Shown in pieces: positions 17,934-25,804 of a DNA stretch of 64,000 bases (the first letter of the stretch is position 1; every line of letters begins with the position of its first letter). Origin of the DNA: Burkholderia sp. SRS-W-2-2016 (lineage in GTDB: Bacteria > Pseudomonadota > Gammaproteobacteria > Burkholderiales > Burkholderiaceae); assembly GCF_001931485.1 (NCBI RefSeq), contig NZ_MSDV01000039.1, forward strand, positions 1 to 64,000, given 5' to 3'. The notes beneath the pieces are model-generated. The model saw nothing but the letters and a program-made list of their open reading frames with translations, made no database searches and had not been told where the DNA came from. A program made the position numbers and the translations under genes.

Positions 17934-18842
17934 ATGCCCCTCTCCCCGGAACAGGACATTCTCGAGATCGACCAGGACGCCTCGGTGCTCCGCTTTTCGC
18001 CGCAGGCCGGCGGCCGTCTGCTGTCGTGGGTCATCGACGGCGAAGAGGTCATCCACTGGCCCGAGCACGCCGACTGGAGCGTGCCGGCGCGGATTCGCGG
18101 CGGCAATCCGCTGCTGTTTCCGTTTCTCGGCCGCCATCGCGTCGACGGCAAGATCGGCTACTGGCGCGATGCGCAGGGCACGGTGCGCGAACTGCCGATG
18201 CACGGCTTCGCGCGTGACCTCCCGTTCGAAGCTCACGCCGACGTACACGGCGCCGGCCTGCGGATGGTGTTGACCGACACCCCGGCCACCCGCGCGGCCT
18301 ATCCGTTCGGCTTCCGCTTCGAAGCCGCGTACGAGCTGATCGACGCGCGCACGCTGGAGGTCACGTTCACCACCACCAACACCGGCGACACGCGGCTGCC
18401 CTACTACGCCGGCCACCATTTCTATTTCACGCTGCCGCACACGCAACGCGCGGACACCACGCTCGAGCTGCCGCGCACCGAGCGTTGCCATCAGCAGGAA
18501 GACGGTTCGATCAGCGCCGCGGAACCGGGCGCGCCGCGCTACACGCTCGACGAAGCGCGCATCCACGACCGCTTCCACTGCCTCGCCGGCACGCCCGACC
18601 AACCGGTGCGGCTGATCGCGCCGGGCATCCAGCGCGTGATCACGATCGATCTGCAACGGCCCGGCTCGGTGCCCTGGTACGCGGTAACCACCTGGACCGA
18701 GACGCCGCAATCGGACTTCTATTGCGTCGAGCCGTGGCTCGGCTTGCCTGATGCGATCCACAACGGCCGGGGCCTGCGCTGGATCGAACCGGGCCAGACC
18801 GAAACGGCGACCCTGCGGATCAGCGTCGAAAAGACGGCCTGA
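17934..18842 (+). CDS. Aldose 1-epimerase family protein
   Basis: 302-residue galactose-mutarotase-like enzyme interconverting sugar anomers. The beta-supersandwich pattern is seen in ILEIDQDASVLRFSPQAGGRLLSW, GGNPLLFPFLGRHR, MHGFARDLPFEA (conserved His-Gly-Phe-Ala), YYAGHHFYFTLPH (family catalytic His region), SDFYCVEPWLGLPDA (conserved Glu) and a final strand. Some members act on hexose-6-phosphates (YeaD-like); which one applies here is not decidable. The ATG at 17934 has a poor SD, but the frame and length fit. It is monocistronic, with the NlpD-like gene starting 163 nt later. Confidence 0.87.
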   Translation: MPLSPEQDILEIDQDASVLRFSPQAGGRLLSWVIDGEEVIHWPEHADWSVPARIRGGNPLLFPFLGRHRVDGKIGYWRDAQGTVRELPMHGFARDLPFEAHADVHGAGLRMVLTDTPATRAAYPFGFRFEAAYELIDARTLEVTFTTTNTGDTRLPYYAGHHFYFTLPHTQRADTTLELPRTERCHQQEDGSISAAEPGAPRYTLDEARIHDRFHCLAGTPDQPVRLIAPGIQRVITIDLQRPGSVPWYAVTTWTETPQSDFYCVEPWLGLPDAIHNGRGLRWIEPGQTETATLRISVEKTA

Positions 18843-19005
18843 GAATGCCGCGGCCGCCCGGCCGCGCTAACCTCATCCGCCGCTTGTCTGAACCTCGCCC
18901 GCACCCCGTTCATGGGTGCCGCCATGCAAAACCGTTAGAATCGAACGCTTTGTCTCCTCTGCCGCGTGATCGGGATCGGCGCGCGGCAGCGCTTTGCGAG
19001 GTCCA

Positions 19006-19725
19006 ATGCTGGAAACCATAAGAATCAAACGACTCGGCTGCGCGGCACTGCTCGCGCTGCTCGCCGCGTGCGGATCGGCACCGGTGGGTCCGGGCTACTA
19101 CCGGGTCGAACGGGGCGATACGCTGTCGAAAATCGCGCGCGGCAACCGCCAGTCGGTGCAAAACATCGCGCGCTGGAACAACCTGAGCAACCCCGACGCG
19201 ATCGAGGTCGGTCAGGTGCTGCGCGTCGCGGCGCCGGCCGGCGCCGCGTCCACGAGCGGCGCGATTCGTAGCGGCGGCAACAACGGCGGCGCAAACGCGT
19301 CGGCCGCGCCACGCCCGGCACCGGCCCCGGCCGACAACGGGCCGGCCACCGCGCCCACCGCGATCTCGCTGGTGTGGCCGACGGACGGCAATGTGATCCG
19401 ACGCTTCGACGGCTCGAACTCGAAGGGCATCGATATTTCCGCGGCGCCCGGCACGCCTGTTGTCGCCGCGGCGCCGGGCACCGTCGTGTATGCGGGCAAC
19501 GGTTTGCGCGGCTACGGCAATCTGCTGATCCTCAAGCACGACGCCGACTACCTGACCGCGTACGCGCACAACCGCGCGCTGTTCGTGAAGGAAGGCGAAG
19601 CGGTCAAGCGCGGCCAGAAGATCGCCGAAATGGGCGACACCGACAGCGATCGCACGATGCTGCATTTCGAGCTGCGCTATCAGGGACGCTCGATCGATCC
19701 GTCGAGGGCGCTGCCGCCGCGTTGA
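19006..19725 (+). CDS. NlpD-like lipoprotein: LysM plus degenerate LytM (M23) domain
   Basis: 239 residues from the ATG at 19006 (GCGAGGT upstream). A lipoprotein signal ends in LLAAC; a LysM peptidoglycan-binding motif follows (YYRVERGDTLSKIARGN...VGQVLRV). An Ala/Gly/Pro linker leads to a LytM/M23 domain (VWPTDGNVIRRF ... LHFELRYQGRSIDPSRALPPR). The first zinc-ligand block reads NSKGIDIS and lacks the His of active M23 endopeptidases, exactly as in E. coli NlpD, so it is probably a non-catalytic activator of an N-acetylmuramoyl-L-alanine amidase during cell separation. It is shorter than typical NlpD and not beside rpoS, so it may be a paralogue. Confidence 0.88.
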   Translation: MLETIRIKRLGCAALLALLAACGSAPVGPGYYRVERGDTLSKIARGNRQSVQNIARWNNLSNPDAIEVGQVLRVAAPAGAASTSGAIRSGGNNGGANASAAPRPAPAPADNGPATAPTAISLVWPTDGNVIRRFDGSNSKGIDISAAPGTPVVAAAPGTVVYAGNGLRGYGNLLILKHDADYLTAYAHNRALFVKEGEAVKRGQKIAEMGDTDSDRTMLHFELRYQGRSIDPSRALPPR

Positions 19726-19880
19726 GCTGGCGCGGTGGGTGGCAGCGCGGCGCCGCACTGCCCTGCCCGCCCGTCACCGGCCTCCCGGCCGCGGGAACCC
19801 GGCGTGCTATAAACAACGCTCAATTCGAGGCGGCGTGGCTTCGGGCCGCGCCGCCTTCCGCTATCTGCAAGGAATCTGAC

Positions 19881-20207
19881 ATGAAGAGCGCATTGGCGCG
19901 CGTCGCGACAGCCGCGGCGCTCGGTCTGGGTCTGCTGACTCTCGGCGGCCTCGGCGGCTGTTCGACCACCACCACGATGACCTATCTGCCGAGCGGCGAT
20001 ACGGGCTTCGCGATCAACTGCAGCGGCAGCGACGCGAGCACCAGTTGGGCCGAGTGCTACAAGCGCGCGGGCGAAACCTGCGGTAACTATGGGTACGACG
20101 TGGTATCGAAGGACGTCGACAACGGCGCGACGTCCGGCGGCACGATCGGCGGCATTTTCGGCGCGAACGTGAAAAACCGCTCGATGGTGATTCGCTGCAA
20201 ACAGTAA
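19881..20207 (+). CDS. Small lipoprotein of unknown function
   Basis: 108 residues with a lipoprotein signal (GLGGC lipobox) after a hydrophobic helix. The mature part contains four cysteines (NCSG, AECYKR, ETCGNYG, IRCKQ) that could form two disulphides, and a small Gly-rich segment (GGTIGGIFGAN) of glycine-zipper flavour. AAGGA lies eight bases before the ATG at 19881. Burkholderia genomes carry many such outer-membrane lipoproteins; no function is recognised. It follows the NlpD-like gene by 155 nt on the same strand. Confidence 0.7.
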   Translation: MKSALARVATAAALGLGLLTLGGLGGCSTTTTMTYLPSGDTGFAINCSGSDASTSWAECYKRAGETCGNYGYDVVSKDVDNGATSGGTIGGIFGANVKNRSMVIRCKQ

Positions 20208-20248
20208 CGATCCCCGCGCGCACCGCACGTGCGATCTCCCCCCGCCGG

Positions 20249-20356
20249 CTAGCGCCGCAGCCGGCGCCCCGAGCGCGGATCGATGCGAGCGGCAAAGCGC
20301 AGCAGCAACGCGAGGGCTATCGGCCAGAGGCCGACGAAGATGAGCAACCAGGTCAT
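20249..20356 (-). CDS. Possible 35-residue membrane protein
   Basis: A short frame starting at the ATG at 20356 encodes one hydrophobic helix (MTWLLIFVGLWPIALALLL) followed by an Arg-rich tail (RSGRRLRR), typical of small bacterial inner-membrane proteins. No good Shine-Dalgarno is seen, and it lies downstream of a minus-strand terminator, so it would need its own promoter. It is supported only by composition. Confidence 0.4.
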   Translation of the reverse strand: MTWLLIFVGLWPIALALLLRFAARIDPRSGRRLRR

Positions 20357-20474
20357 GGGCCGCGCACGAAAAATAATCCGCCATCATCGGACGCGCGTGT
20401 GAATTCGCGGTGAATGCGGCCAAACTCGCCACTCGCCGCCACGTAATCGCCGGCATAAAAAACGGGCAAAAAAA

Positions 20475-20495
20475 AGCCCGGCACGAAGCCGGGCT
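20475..20495 (-). terminator. Rho-independent terminator on minus strand
   Basis: agcccggc (20475-20482) / gccgggct (20488-20495) followed on the minus strand by a run of eight T. No recognisable gene lies upstream of it on this strand. Confidence 0.85.
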
Positions 20496-21191
20496 AACGG
20501 GGGTTCGGCGCATATCGGCAAAGGACCGGTTCACCATGCGCCAGAACGAAATCTAACAATCCCCATTTACAAGCGCAATCGCTTAATGTCGCGGTCAATG
20601 TTACTCGCCGTACGGTTTTCGCAAACAGTGAATCGGCAATGTCGGAATGCGACCGGCCAAATGCGCCGCGCATGCGATATCGATATCGGTAAATCGCGCC
20701 ACTTGAAACTCGTGCATGCCGCACCAGCCAATGCGCTCCGCAGGTCTGCGGAAATCAGCCGAAAAACACCTGAAGAAAGGGTTGTGGCTGTTTTTAACTA
20801 ACCAGTACGGCGTAATGGCGCCCATTTTTCGACGCTAAAGACTTGGTGCGGAAACGCACGTAACGATGCGAATAGTTTTCAACGCGATCGTGAATAAGCG
20901 CCGCTAATTCATCACAACAAAAAATTCGCGAACGGCGAAACCATAATAGCGGCGAATACACCGACAAATGAACCGCGCGAATCAAACAGCGGTTTGCGCT
21001 TCCACCACTCGTTCACTAATTGGACAATATAGCGACGCATCGCGTCGCCGCAATCGCCGCGCCGTCGCCATTGAATCCGCTCGCCTCACGGTTCAGAATT
21101 CAGCATTCGATTCAACCGGCTCCCCGCGCCAGCGCGCCGTCCGCGCGCGCCGATGGTTTATAGTGACGGCCCCGTCCGACCCCCGCATACG
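20496..21191. other. Gene-poor, less GC-rich interval
   Basis: About 700 nt without a convincing protein gene. Base composition is noticeably more AT-rich than the flanks (for example 20860-20980). A minus-strand frame of 76 codons abuts the terminator at 20475-20495 but resembles nothing known and has poor coding character. A minus-strand small RNA ending at that terminator is possible. Confidence 0.4.
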
Positions 21192-21500
21192 ATGACTTCC
21201 AACGACGCCTCCCACAGCCCCCTGTACGCGAAGCTGCTCGGCGAAACCGCCAAGATCGGCTGGAGCGAACTCGAACGTTTCTTTGCGCGCGGCATGCTGC
21301 TGCGCGTCGCGCGCGACCTCGATCTCGTCAGCGTCGCCGAGGCGATCGCCAGCGACGACACCGCCCAGGTCACGCAATGGCTGTCCGCGGGCCTCGTCGA
21401 GCGCGTGCAGGCGGAGACCGCCGCCGATTTCGCCGCGCGCGACCCCGACTTGTGGGCGGTCGTCGTGTCGCCGTGGGTCTGCGTGCAGGAGCGCTCTTGA
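21192..21500 (+). CDS. DUF2288 family protein
   Basis: 102 residues matching the DUF2288 pattern: YAKLLGETAKIGWSELERFFARGMLLRVARDLDLVSVAEAI, a middle DDTAQVTQWLSAGLV segment and the closing DLWAVVVSPWVCVQERS. Small cytosolic protein of unknown function. Its stop codon (21498-21500) overlaps the TTG start of the MATE gene (21497) in the sequence TTGA, so the two are likely translationally coupled and functionally linked. Confidence 0.85.
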   Translation: MTSNDASHSPLYAKLLGETAKIGWSELERFFARGMLLRVARDLDLVSVAEAIASDDTAQVTQWLSAGLVERVQAETAADFAARDPDLWAVVVSPWVCVQERS

Positions 21501-22864
21501 GCGACGCCGCGCCCGAGGCCGCGAAGCCCGGGCACACCGAGGCCGCCGCCCTACCGGTGCGCTGGCATCGGCGGGTGCTCGCGCTCGCATTCCCGATCGT
21601 CCTCGCCAACCTGACGCAACCGATCCTCGGCGCGGTCGATACCGCCGTCGCCGGTCACCTGGACGGCGCGGCGTATCTGGGCGGCGTCGCGCTCGGCGGA
21701 CTGTTCTTCAACTTCGTGTTCTGGGGCTTCGGCTTCCTGCGCATGGGCACCACCGGCCTCGTCGCGCAGGCGCACGGCGCGGGCCGCGACGACGAGTTGC
21801 GCAACACCGTGCTGCGCGCGCTGTTGCTGGCAGCCGTGATCGGCGCGTTCGTGCTGCTCGTGCAGCAACCGCTGATCGGCTACGCGTTGCGCCTGCTCGG
21901 CGGCAGCGACGCGGTGCAGCGTCACGCGCTGGCCTATTGCCACGCGCGCATCTGGGCCGCGCCGCTCGCGCTCGGCAACTACGTGGTGCTCGGCTGGCTG
22001 CTCGGCACACAGCGGGTGCGGCTCGCGCTGCTGTCGCAGGTGTTCATCAATAGCGTGAACATCGTTGCGGTGCTGCTCTACGTGTACGCGTTCGATTGGG
22101 GCGTGGCCGGCATCGGCGCGGCCACCGCGACCGCCGACGCGCTCGGCTTCGTGCTCGGTCTCGCGCTGTTGTGGCACGGCCGGCCGCGCGGTCTGCCTGC
22201 GCTCAATCGCGCCGCGCTGTTCGACGGCGCCGCGTTGAAGCGGCTCGTCGTGCTCAATCGCGACATCTTCGTGCGCACGCTGTGTCTGCTGGGCTCGTTC
22301 GGCTGGTTTGCGCATCTCGGCGCGCGCCAGGGCGACGCGACGCTCGCCGCCAACGCGCTGCTGCTCAATTTCCAGACCTTTATGGCTTATGGGCTCGATG
22401 GTTTCGCGCATGCGGCCGAAGCGCTGGTCGGCGCGGCGATCGGCGCGCGCGACCGGCACGGCTTCGTGCAGGCGGTCAAGGTCGCCGCGCTGTGGTCGGC
22501 GCTCGGCGCGATCGGCTTCTCGTTCGTGTACTGGGGCGCGGGCGCGTGGATCGTCGAACGTCTGACCGACCAGGCCTCGGTGCGCGCCGCGGCGGAAACC
22601 TATTTGCCGTGGGCCGCGTTGTCGCCGGTGATTTCCGTCTGGGGGTTCCTGCTCGACGGCGTGTTTATCGGCGCGACGCGCACGCGCGAGTTGATGGTGT
22701 CGATGGTGATCTCGCTCGCGGTGTTCGTCGCGGCGTCGTCGACGTTGCTCGCCATGCACGGCAATCACGGATTGTGGGTCGCGCTGCTGATCTTCATGGC
22801 CGCGCGCGGGGTGACGTTGGGGCGCTATCTGCCGGGGGTCGCGCGGGGGATCGCGGCGGCGTAG
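21497..22864 (+). CDS. MATE family efflux transporter (DinF-like)
   Basis: 455-residue multidrug/toxic-compound exporter with about 12 membrane helices in two homologous halves: LALAFPIVLANLTQPILGAVDTAVAGHL opens the first, and VVLNRDIFVRTLCLLGSFGWFAHLGARQGD the second. The GFLRMGTTGLVAQAHGAGR block is typical of the DinF branch. It would export cationic compounds using Na+ or H+ gradients. The start is TTG at 21497, overlapping the DUF2288 stop, with CAGGAG six bases upstream; the in-frame ATG at 21377 would overlap most of DUF2288. Confidence 0.9.
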   Translation: MSDAAPEAAKPGHTEAAALPVRWHRRVLALAFPIVLANLTQPILGAVDTAVAGHLDGAAYLGGVALGGLFFNFVFWGFGFLRMGTTGLVAQAHGAGRDDELRNTVLRALLLAAVIGAFVLLVQQPLIGYALRLLGGSDAVQRHALAYCHARIWAAPLALGNYVVLGWLLGTQRVRLALLSQVFINSVNIVAVLLYVYAFDWGVAGIGAATATADALGFVLGLALLWHGRPRGLPALNRAALFDGAALKRLVVLNRDIFVRTLCLLGSFGWFAHLGARQGDATLAANALLLNFQTFMAYGLDGFAHAAEALVGAAIGARDRHGFVQAVKVAALWSALGAIGFSFVYWGAGAWIVERLTDQASVRAAAETYLPWAALSPVISVWGFLLDGVFIGATRTRELMVSMVISLAVFVAASSTLLAMHGNHGLWVALLIFMAARGVTLGRYLPGVARGIAAA

Positions 22865-23172
22865 TGGTGTGTGGGTGGTCTTGGCGTATCCGTTTGTGTC
22901 GGATATCTCGCAATTAAGGCGCCCTCGTTCGCTCCATCGACGGTGCAACCGGAGCCGCTTGCGCGGCGCCGGTCCGAGCCGGGGCCACAGCCGGTTACCG
23001 CTTGAAACAAGCACATACATATCGCCTCGCGCACGCGCCCTAGAATGCCCTCAGCCCGTACTCTCCGCGCGAACAGTCTGTGCGGGTCAGAGGCGCCGGC
23101 GTGCCCGCGCCGGTGCTTCGCCTCTCCCCTTCTTCCGCGTCGCAATTGCGGCGCGTCAATTGCCGGACTTGT
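22865..23172. other. Gene-free interval
   Basis: About 300 nt between the convergent MATE gene and the small lipoprotein gene. No gene, RNA or clear terminator is recognised. Confidence 0.4.
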
Positions 23173-23340
23173 TCACTCCGCCGACGGCGCGGGCACCATC
23201 GAAGGCGGCCGGTCGTCGGTCGGGACGCCGTGGTAGTCGGCGGGATCTTGCGGCGGCCCGCGATGATGGGCCGACGGATTGTCCGCGCAGCCGGCGAGGC
23301 CGGCGCACAGCAGCAGGGCAAGGGTCACGATACGGGTCAT
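23173..23340 (-). CDS. Small lipoprotein, 55 residues
   Basis: The ATG at 23340 is preceded by AGGAG at eight bases. The product begins MTRIVTLALLLCAGLAGCADNPSA, a standard lipoprotein signal with lipobox LAGC, then a short hydrophilic Pro/Asp/His-rich tail (HHRGPPQDPADYHGVPTDDRPPSM) with no fold. It is probably an outer-membrane-anchored peptide; the function is unknown. An in-frame start 29 codons upstream destroys the signal peptide. Confidence 0.6.
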   Translation of the reverse strand: MTRIVTLALLLCAGLAGCADNPSAHHRGPPQDPADYHGVPTDDRPPSMVPAPSAE

Positions 23341-23508
23341 CTGCAAACATCTCCTGAAACATGGGCGGACGGTCGGCCGCCGAAGCGCGAAGAGTCTACC
23401 CGCAAAGCAGATTGCGCGGCGGCGCACACGAGCCGCGCTCCCATTTCGTGAGATTTCACGAGACCTGAACTACTATGACGTCATGGTCGCTTGTTTCGGG
23501 AGACTGCC

Positions 23509-23691
23509 ATGGACGCTGAATCGATCGCGGGTCTGATCGGGCTTGGAATTGGTCTGGTGGTGCTGGTGGCGCTGTCGGTTTTCGAATCGCGCATGTACCG
23601 TCGCGAGCACAACGGCGAGGGCATGCTGCATCACTGGTTCACCCATCAGCATGTGCTGCATATGCCGCACTGGAAGCGTCCGCGTCATTGA
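23509..23691 (+). CDS. Small membrane protein, 60 residues
   Basis: The ATG at 23509 has GGGAGA about ten bases upstream. The product has one strongly hydrophobic helix (IAGLIGLGIGLVVLVALSVF) followed by a basic, His-rich tail (REHNGEG, HHWFTHQHVLHMPHWKRPRH) with seven His, which may bind metal or simply be cytoplasmic. It resembles uncharacterised small proteins of Burkholderia; no function is recognised. Confidence 0.6.
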   Translation: MDAESIAGLIGLGIGLVVLVALSVFESRMYRREHNGEGMLHHWFTHQHVLHMPHWKRPRH

Positions 23692-23805
23692 CGCACAGCA
23701 TTGGCGTTGCCGATGGATGATGCGGCGATCGGCATGCCGCGCGATACGCGCGCCGGTTATCGACCGTCGTTTGCATTAAACATGCCTGTTACGCCCGACT
23801 AGGGA

Positions 23806-23834
23806 TTGACGTGGTTAGGTAGGGCACGTACAAT
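23806..23834 (+). promoter_or_regulatory. Sigma-70 promoter of tRNA-Pro
   Basis: TTGACG (23806-23811), 17-nt spacer, TACAAT (23829-23834). The tRNA begins 12 nt after the -10. Confidence 0.85.
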
Positions 23835-23845
23835 CTTTGATTCGT

Positions 23846-23922
23846 CGGAGCGTAGCGCAGCCTGGTAGCGCATCTGATTTGGGATCAGAGGGTCGAAGGT
23901 TCGAATCCTTTCGCTCCGACCA
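23846..23922 (+). tRNA. tRNA-Pro (anticodon TGG)
   Basis: 77-nt cloverleaf with acceptor CGGAGCG/CGCTCCG, anticodon loop TTTGGGA (TGG), T-arm GAAGGTTCGAATCCTTT and an encoded CCA. Confidence 0.96.
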
Positions 23923-23935
23923 CGAAAAGCCGTAC

Positions 23936-23969
23936 AAAACCCGCGTAGCCTCTGGCTTCGCGGGTTTTT
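23936..23969 (+). terminator. Terminator after tRNA-Pro
   Basis: aaaacccgcg (23936-23945) pairs with cgcgggtttt (23959-23968), and the T run continues. Confidence 0.85.
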
Positions 23970-24211
23970 GCTTTCTGGCTCACCGACTCTCACGCTGTGC
24001 GTTGCACCGGCTACCGCGCGCCAGCAAACGCCGACTCTCCCCGCCTCAGGCACTCGCCTTGCAAACCAACCGGCACGCATGCGACAGTGCTCGCGCGTGA
24101 ACCGCGTGAGCCGCGTCGACCGCATCCGCGCGACGCCGCGCAAACTCTTCGCGCCCACGCTCCAGCCCGCTCGCCGACCCGCCGCCCCACAACCACCACA
24201 AGGAGACACGC

Positions 24212-24670
24212 ATGGACCTAATCCTCTGGCGACACGCCGAAGCCGAAGATGTCGCCTCCAGCGATCTCGCCCGCGCGCTCACCACGCACGGCCGCAAACA
24301 GGCGCAGAACGCGGCCAAATGGCTGCGCAGCCGTCTGCCCGACGACGCGGTGGTCCTCGCGAGCCCCGCGATACGCACGATCCAGACGGCGGAAACGCTA
24401 AGCGACCGCTACCGCGTAATCCGCGAGCTGGCGCCGAACGCGAGCGCGAACGATGTGCTCGAAGCGGCCGGCTGGCCCGGCGGCATCGCGCAGACCGTGG
24501 TGATCGTCGGCCATCAACCGACGCTCGGTCACGTCGCCGCGCAACTGCTCGCCAACAGCCGCGCGAGCTGGCCGCTGAAAAAAGCCGGTATCTGGTGGAT
24601 CGCGAGCCGCGAGCGCGACGGCGCGGAACAGGCGGTGCTGCGCGCGGCGATCAGCCCCGATCTGATCTGA
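24212..24670 (+). CDS. sixA: Phosphohistidine phosphatase SixA
   Basis: 152-residue histidine-phosphatase-superfamily enzyme. The catalytic RHAEAED motif is at the N-terminus (MDLILWRHAEAED), with ARALTTHGRKQAQNAAKWL and ASPAIRTIQTAETL following, and VVIVGHQPTLGHVAAQLL carrying the second catalytic His. SixA removes phosphate from phosphohistidine domains (in E. coli, ArcB HPt and PtsO). AAGGAGA lies seven bases before the ATG. It stands alone after tRNA-Pro, immediately upstream of the phosphate-starvation cluster. Confidence 0.9.
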   Translation: MDLILWRHAEAEDVASSDLARALTTHGRKQAQNAAKWLRSRLPDDAVVLASPAIRTIQTAETLSDRYRVIRELAPNASANDVLEAAGWPGGIAQTVVIVGHQPTLGHVAAQLLANSRASWPLKKAGIWWIASRERDGAEQAVLRAAISPDLI

Positions 24671-24727
24671 GCCACGGCGGCGGCGCACCGCCGCCGCGAT
24701 CACCAGCGCGGCGGCAACGCTTACGAC

Positions 24728-24767
24728 CCGTCATCCAATCGTCACGGCTTTGCCATGCGAGCGTCAC
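24728..24767 (+). promoter_or_regulatory. Candidate Pho box array upstream of olsB
   Basis: Four 7-mers phased by exactly 11 bp: CCGTCAT (24728), TCGTCAC (24739), TTGCCAT (24750) and GCGTCAC (24761), compared with the PhoB repeat CTGTCAT. The array ends 57 nt before the olsB start codon. Confidence 0.6.
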
Positions 24768-24824
24768 CACGCATTACTACATTGGCGAAAAAAGACATCC
24801 CACTTTTTTCGATCAGGACCGCCA

Positions 24825-25637
24825 ATGCGAGAACTGCCGACGCCCACCCTGCCCTTCGCCTCGCTTTTCGAATCGCGCCGTCTGCCGCGTGCCGAGGAAA
24901 CGGTCACCGCGCAGCATCGCCTGCAAGTATCGTGGGCCCGTAGCGACGAGGAACTGCGCGAAGCACAGCGTCTGCGCTACCGTGTATTCGCCGACGAAAT
25001 GGGCGCGCGCCTGTCGGGCCCCGCCGGTCTCGACGTCGATGCATTCGATTCGTACTGCGATCATTTGCTGGTGCGCGATCTCGACACGCTGAAAGTGGTC
25101 GGCACCTATCGCGCGCTGCCGCCGCATCAGGCCGCGCGCATCGGCCGTCTGTATGCGGAAAGCGAGTTCGACGTGTCGCGTCTCACGCATCTGCGCGCGA
25201 AGATGGTCGAGGTCGGCCGCTCGTGCGTGCATCCCGACTATCGCAGCGGTTCGGTGATCATGTCGCTGTGGGCCGGCCTCGCCGCGTACATGAAGCACAA
25301 CGGCTACGAGACGATGCTCGGCTGCGCGAGCGTCGCGATGGTCGACGGCGGCCACTATGCGGCCAATCTGTACTGCTCGCTGCGCGAGAGCGCGCTGACC
25401 GCGCCCGAATATCGCGCGTTTGCGCATACCCCGCTGCCGGTCGACGAACTGCAGACCGGCGCCGCCGTCACGCCGCCGCCGCTGGTCAAGGGTTATCTGC
25501 GGCTCGGCGCGAAGATCTGCGGCGCACCGGCGTGGGATCCCGACTTCAACACCGCGGACTTTCTGACGCTGTTCCGTCTGTCGGATATCAACGCGCGTTA
25601 CGCGCGGCACTTCCTCGGCGATGCGATGCCGCGTTGA
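24825..25637 (+). CDS. olsB: OlsB-like L-ornithine N-alpha-acyltransferase
   Basis: 270-residue acyltransferase of the GNAT-like OlsB family, which transfers a 3-hydroxyacyl chain from acyl carrier protein to ornithine, making the lyso-ornithine lipid precursor of phosphorus-free membrane lipids. Conserved blocks: LREAQRLRYRVFADEMGARL, DSYCDHLLVRD, VGTYRALPP, KMVEVGRSCVHPDYRSGSVIMSLWAGLAAYM and GCASVAMVDGG. AGGA lies seven bases before the ATG at 24825. OlsA is not adjacent. It sits beside ppx and within the Pho cluster, and has Pho-box-like repeats upstream, so induction by phosphate starvation is inferred. Another N-acyl-amino-acid synthase is a less likely alternative. Confidence 0.82.
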   Translation: MRELPTPTLPFASLFESRRLPRAEETVTAQHRLQVSWARSDEELREAQRLRYRVFADEMGARLSGPAGLDVDAFDSYCDHLLVRDLDTLKVVGTYRALPPHQAARIGRLYAESEFDVSRLTHLRAKMVEVGRSCVHPDYRSGSVIMSLWAGLAAYMKHNGYETMLGCASVAMVDGGHYAANLYCSLRESALTAPEYRAFAHTPLPVDELQTGAAVTPPPLVKGYLRLGAKICGAPAWDPDFNTADFLTLFRLSDINARYARHFLGDAMPR

Positions 25638-25733
25638 GCGTCGCGAATACACGATGAAATGGCGGTTGCTGACTGGCAAGCGCAACGCCACACGCAGCAG
25701 TCGCGGCGCCACCTTCGCAAAATCGCCGCGCAT

Positions 25734-25764
25734 AAAAAAAGCCCTGCAAATGCAGGGCTTTTTC
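25734..25764. terminator. Bidirectional terminator between olsB and ppx
   Basis: A7 tract, agccctgc (25740-25747), aaat loop, gcagggct (25752-25759), T5 tract. It serves the convergent olsB and ppx genes. Confidence 0.92.
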
Positions 25765-25804
25765 AATTCAGCTTCAGCCGAAGCACACGTGCCCGGCGTT
25801 CGCG

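Noticed and set aside
20494..20724. 76-codon minus-strand frame ending beside the terminator at 20475-20495
   Set aside because: No Shine-Dalgarno, no similarity and poor codon character; kept only as part of a possible RNA locus.
23799..24209. Open frames on both strands across tRNA-Pro, with peptides such as IRTFDPLIPNQMRY and VAQPGSASDLGSEG
   Set aside because: These are the familiar spurious translations of a tRNA gene and its complement, not proteins.
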